NCBI GenBank assembly: GCA_051016205.1
Contig: CP136534.1
Location: 186,001 to 250,000, forward strand
Direction of reading: 5' to 3'
DNA: 64,000 nt
Source: Acuticoccus sp051016205
GTDB lineage: Bacteria; Pseudomonadota; Alphaproteobacteria; Rhizobiales; Amorphaceae
The position numbers and the translations under genes were made by a program. Shown one piece after another: positions 1-8,299 of the stretch (position 1 is its first letter; each line of letters begins with the position of its first letter). The notes under the pieces were generated by a model. The model saw only the letters and a list, made by a program, of their open reading frames with translations. It made no database searches and was not told the origin of the DNA.

Positions 1-615
1 ATGAATGCGGCCGAGGAAGAGGAGCGTTGGCCGATCGAGCCAGTGGGGCGGGCCGACCTCCAAAGGATCGGGCTGGGAGACACCGTTGGGCACCACGGCA
101 ATGGGCGCTGTGACGCCAAGGGCGCGCAGGGTGGAGCGCTCGTGCTCGGTCAATGCGTGGACGCAGGTGGCACTGTTGAGGTGCCGCCGTTCCACCAGCG
201 CCATGGCGGCTCGCTTTTTCCAGCGCGAGCGGGTCATCGCCCAGCCGTCAAGCATTCCGTGGGGGGAGACGAGGGTAGGACCGCCGGTGCGCCGCGCCCA
301 ATCAAGGGCCGCCACCGACAGGCCGGTCCAAAGGCCGTGGGTATGCACCAGGCGAACCCCCGGCGATTGCAGCGCCTTGTGAGCATCGCAGCGCATGGGT
401 GCGCGCGCCCTGGTGGCCTGGAATACGGGCGCATCCGTCAGTCCACCGGGGGGCGGGTCGAAGGTGACCAGATGGGGTTTTAGCGTGCCCAGCCTTGCGG
501 CCACAGGCAGCACGGACGCTGGAAGGCCGCCGCCGCGGGACGACAAGAACTCGCACTGAAGGGCAATGGCTGGGCTCTCACCCTTTGGCACTGCACCGTT
601 TGACCGGGCGGTCAT
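1..615 (-). CDS. Glycosyltransferase family 4, N-terminal part (runs off left edge)
   Basis: Reading the minus strand from the ATG at 613-615 gives 205 codons with no stop before the window edge, so only the N-terminal half is present. The translation has the hallmarks of family 4 (GT-B fold) sugar transferases: an N-terminal stretch with VHTHGLWTG near residue 93, LVSPHGMLDGW near 117, and IAVVPNGV near 180 at the end of the acceptor domain. The donor-binding C-terminal domain lies outside the window. Its ATG overlaps the stop of the upstream acetyltransferase (ATGA), so the two are probably translationally coupled. The family transfers a sugar from a nucleotide donor to a lipid-linked intermediate; its place here suggests exopolysaccharide assembly. 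The exact sugar cannot be told. Confidence 0.85.
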   Translation of the reverse strand, partial: MTARSNGAVPKGESPAIALQCEFLSSRGGGLPASVLPVAARLGTLKPHLVTFDPPPGGLTDAPVFQATRARAPMRCDAHKALQSPGVRLVHTHGLWTGLSVAALDWARRTGGPTLVSPHGMLDGWAMTRSRWKKRAAMALVERRHLNSATCVHALTEHERSTLRALGVTAPIAVVPNGVSQPDPLEVGPPHWLDRPTLLFLGRIH

Positions 616-1175
616 GGCTCTACTCTCAAACGCTTTGATGGGATCACGGCGACACCGTCAGGCACCGTCGTCCCCGGCCCGAGGCGCTGGAAGGCGGTGA
701 TCCACACGCCATCGCCCACCGTGATGGGCTTGGCGAAGAAGGCAAATCGCGGGTCCGACCAGTCGTGATTGCCTGTAAACAGCACCGCGCCCTGACTGAT
801 GCACACGTTGGAGCCGATCCTCACATCGGTGTGATTGTCGATCCAGACGGCCTCGCCAATCCACACATCATCGCCAACGGTCAGGAACCACGGATACTTG
901 ACGGTCACCCGCGGCTTGACGACGAGCCCTTTGCCAACACGCGCACCAAACCCCCGCAAGATGGCCGCCTTCAGCCCATAGGGCACCAATGGCAAGCTGT
1001 GCTGGAACACCGCGGCGGATACGATGGTCCACGCAACGCGCCAGATTGCGTTCCGGTTGCCGCCGATGGACGGGCGCCGAAACGAATACAATCTAAGATT
1101 GGCTATGGGGCGCAATCTGGTATCGTTGCTTTGCCCAGGCATTGTTGGGCGCAAGTCGCCCCAATCCACTGACAT
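612..1175 (-). CDS. WcaF-type polysaccharide O-acetyltransferase
   Basis: The 187-residue protein belongs to the left-handed beta-helix (hexapeptide repeat) acyltransferases of the WcaF subgroup. Visible signs are the N-terminal RLYSFRRPS stretch, a hydrophobic helix around residues 45-70, and the helix coils with GDDVWIGEAVWIDNH, IGSNVCISQGAVLFTGNHD and a catalytic-type His in GNHDW. Such enzymes move acetyl from acetyl-CoA to a sugar of a surface polysaccharide. The C-terminus ends soon after GPGTTVPDGVAV and lacks the usual last coil and GNPA-type motif, so it may be shortened by about 20 residues. The first 20-odd residues look non-conserved, and an internal start (ATG encoding Met12, at 1142) is possible. 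It shares an ATGA overlap with the downstream glycosyltransferase. Confidence 0.85.
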   Translation of the reverse strand: MSVDWGDLRPTMPGQSNDTRLRPIANLRLYSFRRPSIGGNRNAIWRVAWTIVSAAVFQHSLPLVPYGLKAAILRGFGARVGKGLVVKPRVTVKYPWFLTVGDDVWIGEAVWIDNHTDVRIGSNVCISQGAVLFTGNHDWSDPRFAFFAKPITVGDGVWITAFQRLGPGTTVPDGVAVIPSKRLRVEP

Positions 1176-1360
1176 CCAATCCTCCGCGGCGATCTACAAT
1201 CTAAGGTAAACTCTCCTTGACCCAGGATTGCAACCCCTGATAGTGATGAAACACGCAGGGTGTGTTTGTCGCACCGGGGAGGCACGGATAGTGGCGCGAC
1301 GCGCTGGTCTATTGGCGACAACCCCGCGGACCTATAGGAACGCGTGCGTTTGAGGGCAGA

Positions 1361-2275
1361 TTGGCAATGGTCTTGAACAACGTTCTACTCGCCCGATGGT
1401 ATAGTGAGACTCCGAATTTCGGTGATTGTCTCACCCCCTACATGATCAAACGGCTCACCGGCCGAACGCCCATTAATCTGTTGCATTGCTGGCGCGGGTT
1501 GAACCCGCTGCGCCAGCGTTGGGGGCGACCTGAGACGGTGTTCGCATTGGTTCAGCGTTTTGGTGTCAGCAACCTCAGCGAGTATACACTTGCCGGCAGC
1601 ATTCTTGGCTGGGGCGACTGGCGGGAGGATGTTCAGGTGGTCTGGGGCGCCGGCTTTATGGATCGGCAGGCGCGACTGCGACATCGTCCAAGGATGCTGG
1701 CGGCCGTGCGTGGTGAGCGAACGCTGAACCAGCTCCCCACCGCCTGGCGGGGCGAGGTGGCGGCGCTGGGCGATCCTGGCGTGTTGATCGGCGATCTTGT
1801 GGCCGACTGCCCTTCCCCCGAGAAGGGTTTGATCGGCCTCATCCCGCACCATGAGCAGCGTCACCTTTGTGTGGTGAAGGCGCTCGCAAAGCGCGACGAT
1901 GTGCTGCTGATTGATGTGGGCGATGAGGTGGAGGATGTGGTGCGCGCCATCGCACGGTGCGATGTGGTGGTTTCAAGCGCCATGCATGGAGTGATTGCGG
2001 CCGACTCCTTAGGCCGGCCAAACCGGTGGATCCGCCTTGATGACGGGCCGCTGCCCCCAGGCGGTCATTTCAAGTTCCAGGACTATTTCTCCATCACTGG
2101 CAGCGAGCAGGACGAGCCGGACCGCGTCTCTTGCGAGGCAACGCTCCTGACAGCAGCGGACAAGGCCATCATACGAGATGTGCGCGCCATCAAGGCGGAC
2201 CTTATGCGCACCATGCCTCTGCCAAAGCCCGCCTTATGGTCCCTTGCTCACCCCGTCCCGGCAGCAGCGGCTTGA
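1361..2275 (+). CDS. Polysaccharide pyruvyl transferase family protein
   Basis: The 304-residue protein looks like the polysaccharide pyruvyl transferase family (CsaB/ExoV-like). It opens with NFGDCLTPYMIKRLTG, the usual 'NFGD' element, has a central VVWGAGFMDRQ segment, and ends with VVSSAMHGVIAADSLGRP, which matches the conserved SxxHGxI(x)A motif near the C-terminus. Known members add ketal-linked pyruvate to sugars of exopolysaccharides, giving them negative charge. A start at the second ATG (1367) would fit equally well. The sulfotransferase that follows overlaps its 3' end, so the two genes form an operon that would add acidic groups (pyruvate and sulfate) to a surface glycan. The substrate is inferred from context only. 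Confidence 0.8.
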   Translation: MAMVLNNVLLARWYSETPNFGDCLTPYMIKRLTGRTPINLLHCWRGLNPLRQRWGRPETVFALVQRFGVSNLSEYTLAGSILGWGDWREDVQVVWGAGFMDRQARLRHRPRMLAAVRGERTLNQLPTAWRGEVAALGDPGVLIGDLVADCPSPEKGLIGLIPHHEQRHLCVVKALAKRDDVLLIDVGDEVEDVVRAIARCDVVVSSAMHGVIAADSLGRPNRWIRLDDGPLPPGGHFKFQDYFSITGSEQDEPDRVSCEATLLTAADKAIIRDVRAIKADLMRTMPLPKPALWSLAHPVPAAAA

Positions 2276-3144
2276 AGACGTTCTTACTGGGTTGCGGCGC
2301 GCAAAAAGCCGGCACCTCATGGATTCAAAGCTACCTGGCTGCACAGCCCGAGGCGGATTTTGGACCGTTGAAGGAGTATCACACCTTCAACGCCCTTCAC
2401 CTTCCAGACTATGCCCATGTGGCGGATCGGCGCGATGCCTCGCTCGGCCAACCCCGCCGGCTTGCAAGCCATATTCTGCGGCACAGGCGCCTTCCCAACG
2501 AGGAGCGATTGCGCAGGAAATTGAGAGCAGGCCGCAATTACCACGCCTTTTTTGCCAAGCGCTTGGCGCGGCCCGGCGTAGAGCTGACAGGCGACATGAC
2601 GCCCGATTATGCAGCCCTTCCCGCGCCGATCCTAAAGGCCGTGCGGGCGCGATTCGTTGAGAGCGGGATTGCCGTCAAAGCGCTTTTCATGATGCGCGAT
2701 CCCGTCGACCGCTGTGTATCGGCGGTGCGCATGTATCGCGGCAGGCCCGCCCACGACCATCGCCTCCCGGTGGACTCTACCCAGTCCAACACGACGGCGC
2801 TCCTTGTTCTTTATGCGACGCGCCGGTTCGAGGCGTTGACGCGTTACGACATCACCCTCTCCCACCTTGCCGACACCTTTGCCGAGACCGAGCGTTTCGT
2901 GGGCCTTTACGAAGATCTCTTCAACGCGGAGACCGTCGGCGAGATCGCGAGGTTTTGCGGGCTGGCGGCCAACGCGCCGGATCTTTCAAAACGCATCCAC
3001 GAATCGCCGTTCAAGGACGAAGCGGTGGAGGAGGCGGCAAAGGCCGCTGTCGCCCGTCACTATCGGCCCGTTTACGAGATGGCCGCCAAGCGCTTTGGCA
3101 AGGCGCGGATGACGGCGCTTTGGGGCGGTTACCAGTACCTTTAA
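2236..3144 (+). CDS. Sulfotransferase family protein
   Basis: This protein carries the PAPS-binding 5'-phosphosulfate loop near its N-terminus (CGAQKAGTSWIQSYL) and the 3'-phosphate segment MMRDPVDRCVSAVRM in the middle, the two signatures of cytosolic and Golgi-type sulfotransferases. The C-terminal part (VGLYEDLF...) fits the same fold. It would transfer sulfate from PAPS to a hydroxyl, here probably of a polysaccharide or lipid. The start is uncertain: ATG at 2236 (302 residues) lies inside the upstream gene, while TTG at 2272 overlaps the upstream stop codon (TTGA) and leaves only a few residues before the beta strand of the P-loop. Either way it is cotranscribed with the pyruvyl transferase. 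Confidence 0.83.
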   Translation: MVPCSPRPGSSGLKTFLLGCGAQKAGTSWIQSYLAAQPEADFGPLKEYHTFNALHLPDYAHVADRRDASLGQPRRLASHILRHRRLPNEERLRRKLRAGRNYHAFFAKRLARPGVELTGDMTPDYAALPAPILKAVRARFVESGIAVKALFMMRDPVDRCVSAVRMYRGRPAHDHRLPVDSTQSNTTALLVLYATRRFEALTRYDITLSHLADTFAETERFVGLYEDLFNAETVGEIARFCGLAANAPDLSKRIHESPFKDEAVEEAAKAAVARHYRPVYEMAAKRFGKARMTALWGGYQYL

Positions 3145-3186
3145 GGGTCAACGCCGAGGATCGGTGGGCTCACCTGACAACGCAAA

Positions 3187-3206
3187 CGGCCGCCAAAGGG
3201 CGGCCG
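3187..3206. terminator. GC-rich hairpin between convergent genes
   Basis: An 8-bp perfect stem CGGCCGCC/GGCGGCCG with an AAAG loop lies between the convergent sulfotransferase and ctrA genes. It has no T-run, so intrinsic termination is possible but not certain. Confidence 0.45.
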
Positions 3207-3239
3207 CGCTGTTGATCGACGGGTGAGCGGTAGGCCGCG

Positions 3240-3941
3240 TCAGGCCATTTCGCGGCGCGGCTCGGGGTCGGGCTCGCGAAGCACGTAACCACGCCCCCAC
3301 ACCGTTTCGATGTAGTTGCGGCCACCGGTGGCCGCCGACAGCTTCTTGCGAAGCTTGCAGATGAAGACGTCGATGATTTTCAGCTCAGGCTCGTCCATCC
3401 CGCCATAAAGGTGGTTCAGGAACATCTCTTTGGTCAGCGTCGTGCCCTTGCGCAGGGACAGCAGCTCCAGCATCTGGTATTCTTTGCCGGTCAGATGCAC
3501 CCGTTGCCCGTCCACATCCACCGTCTTGGTGTCGAGATTGACGGCCAACTCACCGGTGCGGATGATGGATTCGGCATGACCTTTGGAGCGGCGGACAATG
3601 GCATTGATCCGCGCCACCAGCTCATCCTTGTGGAACGGTTTGGTGAGGTAGTCGTCCGCGCCGAAGCCGAGCCCGCGCACCTTGTCTTCGATGTTGCCAA
3701 GACCGGAGAGTATCAGGATCGGCGTGTCGATCTTCGACACACGCAGCGCCCGCAACACCTCATAGCCGGACATGTCAGGCAAATTGATGTCCAGCAGGAT
3801 GATGTCGTAGTCGTAAAGCTTTCCGAGGTCGATGCCCTCTTCACCAAGATTGGTGGTGTAGACGTTGAACCGCTCGGAGTTGAGCATCAACTCGATACTT
3901 TGGGCTGTGGCGCTGTCGTCCTCAATCAATAGAACGCGCAT
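3240..3941 (-). CDS. ctrA: Cell cycle response regulator CtrA
   Basis: The 233-residue protein is an OmpR/PhoB-type response regulator. The receiver domain occupies residues 1-115, with acidic residues IEDD, phospho-acceptor Asp51 (ILLDINLPDMSGYEVL) and Lys101 in YLTKPFH. The winged-helix DNA-binding domain covers about 125-225 and ends ETVWGRGYVLREPDPE. Receiver and recognition segments match CtrA, the alphaproteobacterial master regulator controlling cell division, flagellum genes and DNA methylation via CckA-ChpT phosphorelay. Typical CtrA ends with a short degradation signal after GRGYVL; this one has EPRREMA, longer than the usual LA-type tail. It is divergent from the fliJ-like gene, as in many relatives. 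Confidence 0.97.
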   Translation of the reverse strand: MRVLLIEDDSATAQSIELMLNSERFNVYTTNLGEEGIDLGKLYDYDIILLDINLPDMSGYEVLRALRVSKIDTPILILSGLGNIEDKVRGLGFGADDYLTKPFHKDELVARINAIVRRSKGHAESIIRTGELAVNLDTKTVDVDGQRVHLTGKEYQMLELLSLRKGTTLTKEMFLNHLYGGMDEPELKIIDVFICKLRKKLSAATGGRNYIETVWGRGYVLREPDPEPRREMA

Positions 3942-4314
3942 CAGAGTCCTCTCAGGCGATCTGCCGGCAGGGCGGCGTCATCTCGTCCAACGGGCGAAAG
4001 AGCGCCCCCATGATTGCGGCCGAATCAGCAACGGACGAAAGAGTGTTACCAAATCGACATGGGGTCGGTGCGCCAAGTTGGCGGTTGTCCTCACGTTTCG
4101 CTATCGACCCGACCACTCATGAGCCAAACATGAGCATAGGCGGTAAACGAACGTTTAAGACGGACGAACGTCGTTTGGGATAAATCGCAACGGCCGCGAA
4201 AAGTCTGCGCATTGTCGGTTAACGCGGGCGATGCGTTTCAATGGAGACCACCAACGAAATGGCAACGCCTCTCCATTATGCTCCAATTTCGTTGGAGTTT
4301 GGGGGCACCATCTG
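3942..4314. promoter_or_regulatory. Divergent ctrA/fliJ regulatory region
   Basis: This 373-bp stretch has no convincing gene. It contains two GANTC sites (GAGTC at 3944-3948 just before the ctrA start, GAATC at 4022-4026), the target of the cell-cycle methylase CcrM, and TTAA half-sites at 4155-4158 and 4219-4222 that could be CtrA half-boxes. No full TTAA-N7-TTAA was found. Methylation-dependent and autoregulated ctrA promoters are established in Caulobacter and Brucella; the same control here is inference. Confidence 0.5.
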
Positions 4315-4674
4315 ATGAAACCGCGTGAGAGCACGATCCAAGCCAAAGAGTTCCAGGCCTCGGCGCTCAAGAGGCAATTGGCGCAGTTCGAGAGGATGAT
4401 TGCCGACCTAGAGGTGATCCGCGTCGAACTTGGCAAGCAGATTGACGGCGAAGAGCAGCGCACTGGCGTCAGCGATCCGCAGAATTTCGCCTACTCCACA
4501 GTGGCAAGGGCCGCCCGCGAGCGTCGGCGCAACCTCACCGCCACCATTTGCGACCTCAACGAGCGCCGCGAGAGGGTGGAGGAGCAAATCGCCGACATCG
4601 ACGGCTTTTTCTCCGCCCTATCCAACAGCGGCGATGTGATGGATGAGGCAGCGCGGCGCTTTGCCGTCGCCTGA
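4315..4674 (+). CDS. fliJ: FliJ-like flagellar export protein
   Basis: The 119-residue protein is almost entirely charged alpha helix: a first helix with FQASALKRQLAQFERMIADLE, a loop with GVSDPQNFAYSTVARAA, and a second helix with ERRERVEEQIADIDGF. This two-helix coiled coil matches FliJ of the Hyphomicrobiales, which works with the FliI ATPase as a chaperone escort and stalk in the flagellar type III export apparatus. The ISDP(x)xFAY-like turn is typical of that group. The ATG at 4315 was chosen because the longer frame from 4231 begins with residues unlike the family. Its position divergent from ctrA agrees with relatives. No other flagellar gene is in the window. Confidence 0.8.
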   Translation: MKPRESTIQAKEFQASALKRQLAQFERMIADLEVIRVELGKQIDGEEQRTGVSDPQNFAYSTVARAARERRRNLTATICDLNERRERVEEQIADIDGFFSALSNSGDVMDEAARRFAVA

Positions 4675-4695
4675 GGCGGCGGCGGGACCCACGCG

Positions 4696-5592
4696 TTAGA
4701 TGGCAATGGCCGCGTCGTTCACCACGCCGACGTTCCAGAACGCGAACATGGTGCCGAAACTGTAGATGTGTTCGGAGCCATAAAGCGCAGGCAAAGTCCC
4801 CTCGTTGGCGAATTGCTGCACGATTTGCGCCATGTGCATGACCAGGGGGCTGGGGTTGTCCTTGGCCTCCGTCTGGGCAATCAGGTGGCCCATATAAGTG
4901 CGAAGCCCCGCTCGCCAGTCCGCCTGCGACCAGGCAACATCGTGGGAAAAATGCCGCACAAAGCCGGGATCGCCACGGAAAATCGGGATTCCCGCCTCGG
5001 CCGCCATGACGGGGAGCGCATAGTCCCACCAGGGAACGCCGAAGGCCAGACCATCAAGGTTCACCGTCTCCAACACACGCCTGCCGAACAAAAACACGTC
5101 AAAGCCCGTCGTGTAGGCCGGGCCGAAACGATCCGCCAAATTGGCCACTTCGCTCCGGTTGAAGCACACAAGGCCTTCTTTGGCATGGCGGACGATGTGG
5201 GCCGCGTATGCCGGGTCATCGCCGATGTAAACGTCCGAATTGGCAATGCCGAAGACCGGCGCATCCCGCCCCTTGAAGTCCGCCCACACGTGGCGGAAAT
5301 CCACCATGGGCCGGGTATACTCGGATTGTTCGCGCGTACCCACATCCACCCACTCCACACCTTCATGGATGGGGCGCAGACCATCGATCTCCTCGGTGAA
5401 GTTGAAGGCGGTGGCGCGGCCGAACCCATCCAGCAGCGAGCGAACACAGTCCCTTTGGATCTGTGCGCCCACGTCCACCTTGTCCTTGTCCAAGCGCTTC
5501 ATGCGCGGCGCGATGGAGGTGGCCATCAGGGCCGTCGCGGAGTTGGACGACAGGTTGAGCGCCGGCGCGGGCAAAGGATGCCCGACGGTCAT
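4696..5592 (-). CDS. Protein of unknown function, possible glycosyltransferase-like fold
   Basis: I do not recognise this 298-residue protein with certainty. It has no signal peptide or membrane helix. Three short elements resemble a loosely defined group of nucleotide-diphosphosugar (GT-A-like) proteins: FGIANSDVYIG near residue 117, TTGFDVFLFGR near 163, and FGVPWWDYALPVM near 185, followed by a late histidine (VRHFSHDVAW). In that group they correspond to the 'ANSD', 'xxDVFxF' and 'G(x)xxxDN' motifs. The assignment to a sugar-transferase fold is inference from these motifs. Its ATG overlaps the stop of the next gene upstream (5589-5592), so the pair is one operon. Confidence 0.7.
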   Translation of the reverse strand: MTVGHPLPAPALNLSSNSATALMATSIAPRMKRLDKDKVDVGAQIQRDCVRSLLDGFGRATAFNFTEEIDGLRPIHEGVEWVDVGTREQSEYTRPMVDFRHVWADFKGRDAPVFGIANSDVYIGDDPAYAAHIVRHAKEGLVCFNRSEVANLADRFGPAYTTGFDVFLFGRRVLETVNLDGLAFGVPWWDYALPVMAAEAGIPIFRGDPGFVRHFSHDVAWSQADWRAGLRTYMGHLIAQTEAKDNPSPLVMHMAQIVQQFANEGTLPALYGSEHIYSFGTMFAFWNVGVVNDAAIAI

Positions 5593-6935
5593 GCCTCGAC
5601 GACCGGCGTGTCGTTCAGAAGAACCGGCGCGAGGATTTCCAACGCCGACAAGGCCGCCGCTTGGTCCTGGCCCTCAAGCGGCTCGCCCCGAAGGGTGAAG
5701 CCCGATGCATCAGGAACGGCCGTCCGCTCAACCGGCGGCACGGTGGCCACATAGGCGTAGCCTTCGGGCGTGACTTGGGGCACCGGGCGCTCGAACAAAA
5801 GGTTGATCGCCCCCTCACCCGTCAATTCAAGCTGGACGCGGTGGAAGAACACATCGTCCAGATGCGCATTCACAAGGCTGAGACGGCGGCCGATTTTGCC
5901 GTCATCGATGCTGGAATAGAGCGCGCGGGCGCGGCCAGCCTCGTCCACCGGCTTGGATTGGCCGCGCACGTTTGACAGCGCGATGCCGATATTGTCGACG
6001 CCTTCCAAAGGCGGCAGTTCGGCAACGGGGCGGGGGTTGGCAGTGCGATAGGCCAACAACTCCACCGAAGAGATGGCGTAGGTGAAGGTGCGGCCGTGGT
6101 CTTCCTTGCCCTCAGGCATGCCCTTCAGCGACAACGGCAAGCATACGACGAGATCAGGGGCGACGCCGCGGGCGGCAAGATCGGCCAAAACGTCAGCGGT
6201 CGCGATAATGCTGACCCTTTGCCGCCTGTACTGGTCGTTCACGGTGAAGGGCACCTGGCGGTCGCCGAGATAAATGCGCATCCCGCGAAAAATGAAATTG
6301 ACCACCGTCAGCACCGAGAAGATCTCGATCCTCACCAAAGGCGCGTCCTTGGCAAGACGGCTCAGCGTTTCCGCGATGCCGTAGCGGAAGATGGGGTCAG
6401 GCCCCTGCCAGCGCACATAAAAGCCAGCATGCATTTCGCATGGGTAGGCGTTGCTGCCGCGCCAGGGGAGTGTGATGTCCACCGCCGCTGTCACCAGGTG
6501 AGGCTTGTTGCGCGGGTCGAAACTGTCCAGCGCGTCGGCGACACTGCCGGCCCGCCTGTCATCGGCGCAGATGAAGAGGTAGTGGAAGCTTGCCCGCGCC
6601 ATCACCATAAAGCCGGTGCGGATAAAAAGGTCCGCCCCGTCGGCATAAAGCGCCGCCGCGGCTTTGAGACCGCCTGCCCCCACCTTGATGGCGTCGCCAT
6701 CGTCAGGCGTCAGGAGCATCAGCCCCACCGGCGCCGCACCCGATTTGGCGAAGGCCTCAAGCCTTTGCGGGTCGGCGAAGATGTGGACCGCGTCTTGTCC
6801 GGTCTGGTAGGACGCGCCGGAGTTCTCGCTCTGGCCGAAGTGGTCGGCAAGCTCATCGGCGCCATCGAAGTTCAGCGACAGTCCGGCGCTGCGGCAGGCC
6901 AGATCCAACGTCGCGGCGGTGATGTAAAAGCTCAT
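5589..6935 (-). CDS. Protein of unknown function
   Basis: A 448-residue protein that I cannot assign to a family. It is soluble by appearance, with alternating hydrophobic and charged stretches and no signal peptide, long coiled coil or membrane helix. Possible landmarks are TLPWRGSNAYPC near residue 158, IFRGMRIYLGDRQVPFTV near 214 and DLVVCLPLSLKGMPEGKEDHG near 261. The frame keeps normal codon use throughout and its stop overlaps the ATG of the downstream gene, so it is a real gene expressed with its partner. Both lie downstream of, and convergent with, the fliJ-like gene. A role in surface glycan or flagellin modification could be imagined from the partner's motifs, but the sequence does not show it. 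Confidence 0.7.
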   Translation of the reverse strand: MSFYITAATLDLACRSAGLSLNFDGADELADHFGQSENSGASYQTGQDAVHIFADPQRLEAFAKSGAAPVGLMLLTPDDGDAIKVGAGGLKAAAALYADGADLFIRTGFMVMARASFHYLFICADDRRAGSVADALDSFDPRNKPHLVTAAVDITLPWRGSNAYPCEMHAGFYVRWQGPDPIFRYGIAETLSRLAKDAPLVRIEIFSVLTVVNFIFRGMRIYLGDRQVPFTVNDQYRRQRVSIIATADVLADLAARGVAPDLVVCLPLSLKGMPEGKEDHGRTFTYAISSVELLAYRTANPRPVAELPPLEGVDNIGIALSNVRGQSKPVDEAGRARALYSSIDDGKIGRRLSLVNAHLDDVFFHRVQLELTGEGAINLLFERPVPQVTPEGYAYVATVPPVERTAVPDASGFTLRGEPLEGQDQAAALSALEILAPVLLNDTPVVEA

Positions 6936-7186
6936 GTCAGACCGCGATCCGCCGCCTTTGCGCCACGTTTTGTGCCCGTCTTCCGCACGCCAATCTTGGA
7001 CGCATCGCCCTCGTGGCTGCGGGCGCTTGCCCCATCTTCGTAGGCATCATTGCGCCGGCGATTTGCCAACAGCGTGCCTTCAAATGGGACCCTCTCCCAG
7101 CTCTTGGTGATACACGCTCACCCGCCCCAAGGCCAAACATAATTCGGACACAACGGGTGAACCGCCCAGCGCGGCGCAAGGCGGTG
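6936..7186. other. Intergenic stretch without a recognised gene
   Basis: About 250 bp between the unknown two-gene unit and prs. A 102-codon minus-strand frame (6937-7245) crosses it but overlaps the 3' end of prs, is arginine-rich and resembles nothing, so it is not called. It should contain the promoter of the unknown pair. I see no clear motif. Confidence 0.5.
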
Positions 7187-8119
7187 TCAGTCGAACAGGC
7201 TCGAGACGGATTTTTCCAGCGCCGTGCGCGAGATTGCCTCGCCAATCAAAGGTGCGATGGACACCGTGCGCACCTTTTGTGCCGCCAGAACGTCCTTGGT
7301 GGGTTCGATGGAGTCGGAAATCACCAACTCGTCCAGCTTGGAGGCTTCAATCCTTGCCACCGCCCCGCCGGAGAGAACGCCGTGGGTGATGTAGGCTGAG
7401 ACTTTATTGGCCCCCTGGTTCAACAGCGCCTCGGCCGCGTTGCACAAAGTCCCACCTGAATCGACAATATCATCGAACAGCAGGCAGTCGCGCCCTTCCA
7501 CGTTGCCGATGATGTTCATCACCTCCGATTCCCCAGGCCGTTCGCGCCGTTTGTCGACAATGGCAAGCGGCGCGTCGATGCGTTTGGCAAGGTCGCGCGC
7601 GCGCACAACACCACCGACATCGGGCGAAACCACCACCAGTTTGTCCAGCGCGTAGCGCTCCTTGATGTCACGCGACATGACGGGCGCGACGTAAAGGTTG
7701 TCGGTGGGAATGTCGAAAAAGCCCTGGATCTGGCCGGCGTGAAGGTCGAGCGTCAGCACCCTGTCGGCGCCGGCACGCGTGATCATGTTGGCCACAAGCT
7801 TGGCGGAAATGGGGGTGCGCCCGCCCATTTTGCGGTCCTGCCTGGCGTAGCCGAAGTAGGGGATTACCGCCGTGATGCGCCTGGCCGAAGCCCGCAACAA
7901 CGCATCGATGATGATCAACAGCTCCATCAGGTTATCGTTGGCGGGATAGCTTGTGGACTGGATGACGAACATGTCCGCCCCGCGGACATTCTCGCGCACC
8001 TCCACGAACACTTCCTGGTCGGCAAAGCGGCGGACCGTGCACAAGGTCATCGGCAGGTCCAGGTAGGACGAGATGGCGTCGGCAAGCGCCCTGTTGGAAT
8101 TGCCAGAGACAAGCTTCAC
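7187..8119 (-). CDS. prs: Ribose-phosphate pyrophosphokinase
   Basis: This enzyme makes PRPP from ribose 5-phosphate and ATP, feeding purine, pyrimidine, histidine, tryptophan and NAD synthesis. The sequence shows the class I features: FADQEVFVEVRENVRG (ATP-binding loop), NDNLMELLIIIDALLRASA, the catalytic flexible loop YARQDRK, the DLHAGQIQGFFDIP segment and the PRPP-binding motif LLFDDIVDSGGT. The GTG at 8117-8119 gives VKLVSGNSNRALA and 310 residues, the usual length. The frame stays open to 8260, but the extra 47 residues are arginine/proline-rich and unlike the family. Confidence 0.96.
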   Translation of the reverse strand: MKLVSGNSNRALADAISSYLDLPMTLCTVRRFADQEVFVEVRENVRGADMFVIQSTSYPANDNLMELLIIIDALLRASARRITAVIPYFGYARQDRKMGGRTPISAKLVANMITRAGADRVLTLDLHAGQIQGFFDIPTDNLYVAPVMSRDIKERYALDKLVVVSPDVGGVVRARDLAKRIDAPLAIVDKRRERPGESEVMNIIGNVEGRDCLLFDDIVDSGGTLCNAAEALLNQGANKVSAYITHGVLSGGAVARIEASKLDELVISDSIEPTKDVLAAQKVRTVSIAPLIGEAISRTALEKSVSSLFD

Positions 8120-8299
8120 GGCCGGCGCCCCGCACCAGTGTGGAGGGGCACGGACGGTCTCTGACGCTCGTGCGCGAGGAGCAAAAGGGTCATGACGGGC
8201 CGCCTCGGATCGGTGCGGCGCCACGCTAACAAAACGTCGCGGCGCATCAAGTGCGCACACATGGCAAACAAGGCTCGGCGCTCCGATGCGACATTTCCG

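Noticed and set aside
6937..7245. 102-codon minus-strand frame between prs and the unknown pair
   Set aside because: It overlaps the end of prs, is arginine-rich and has no similarity I can see.
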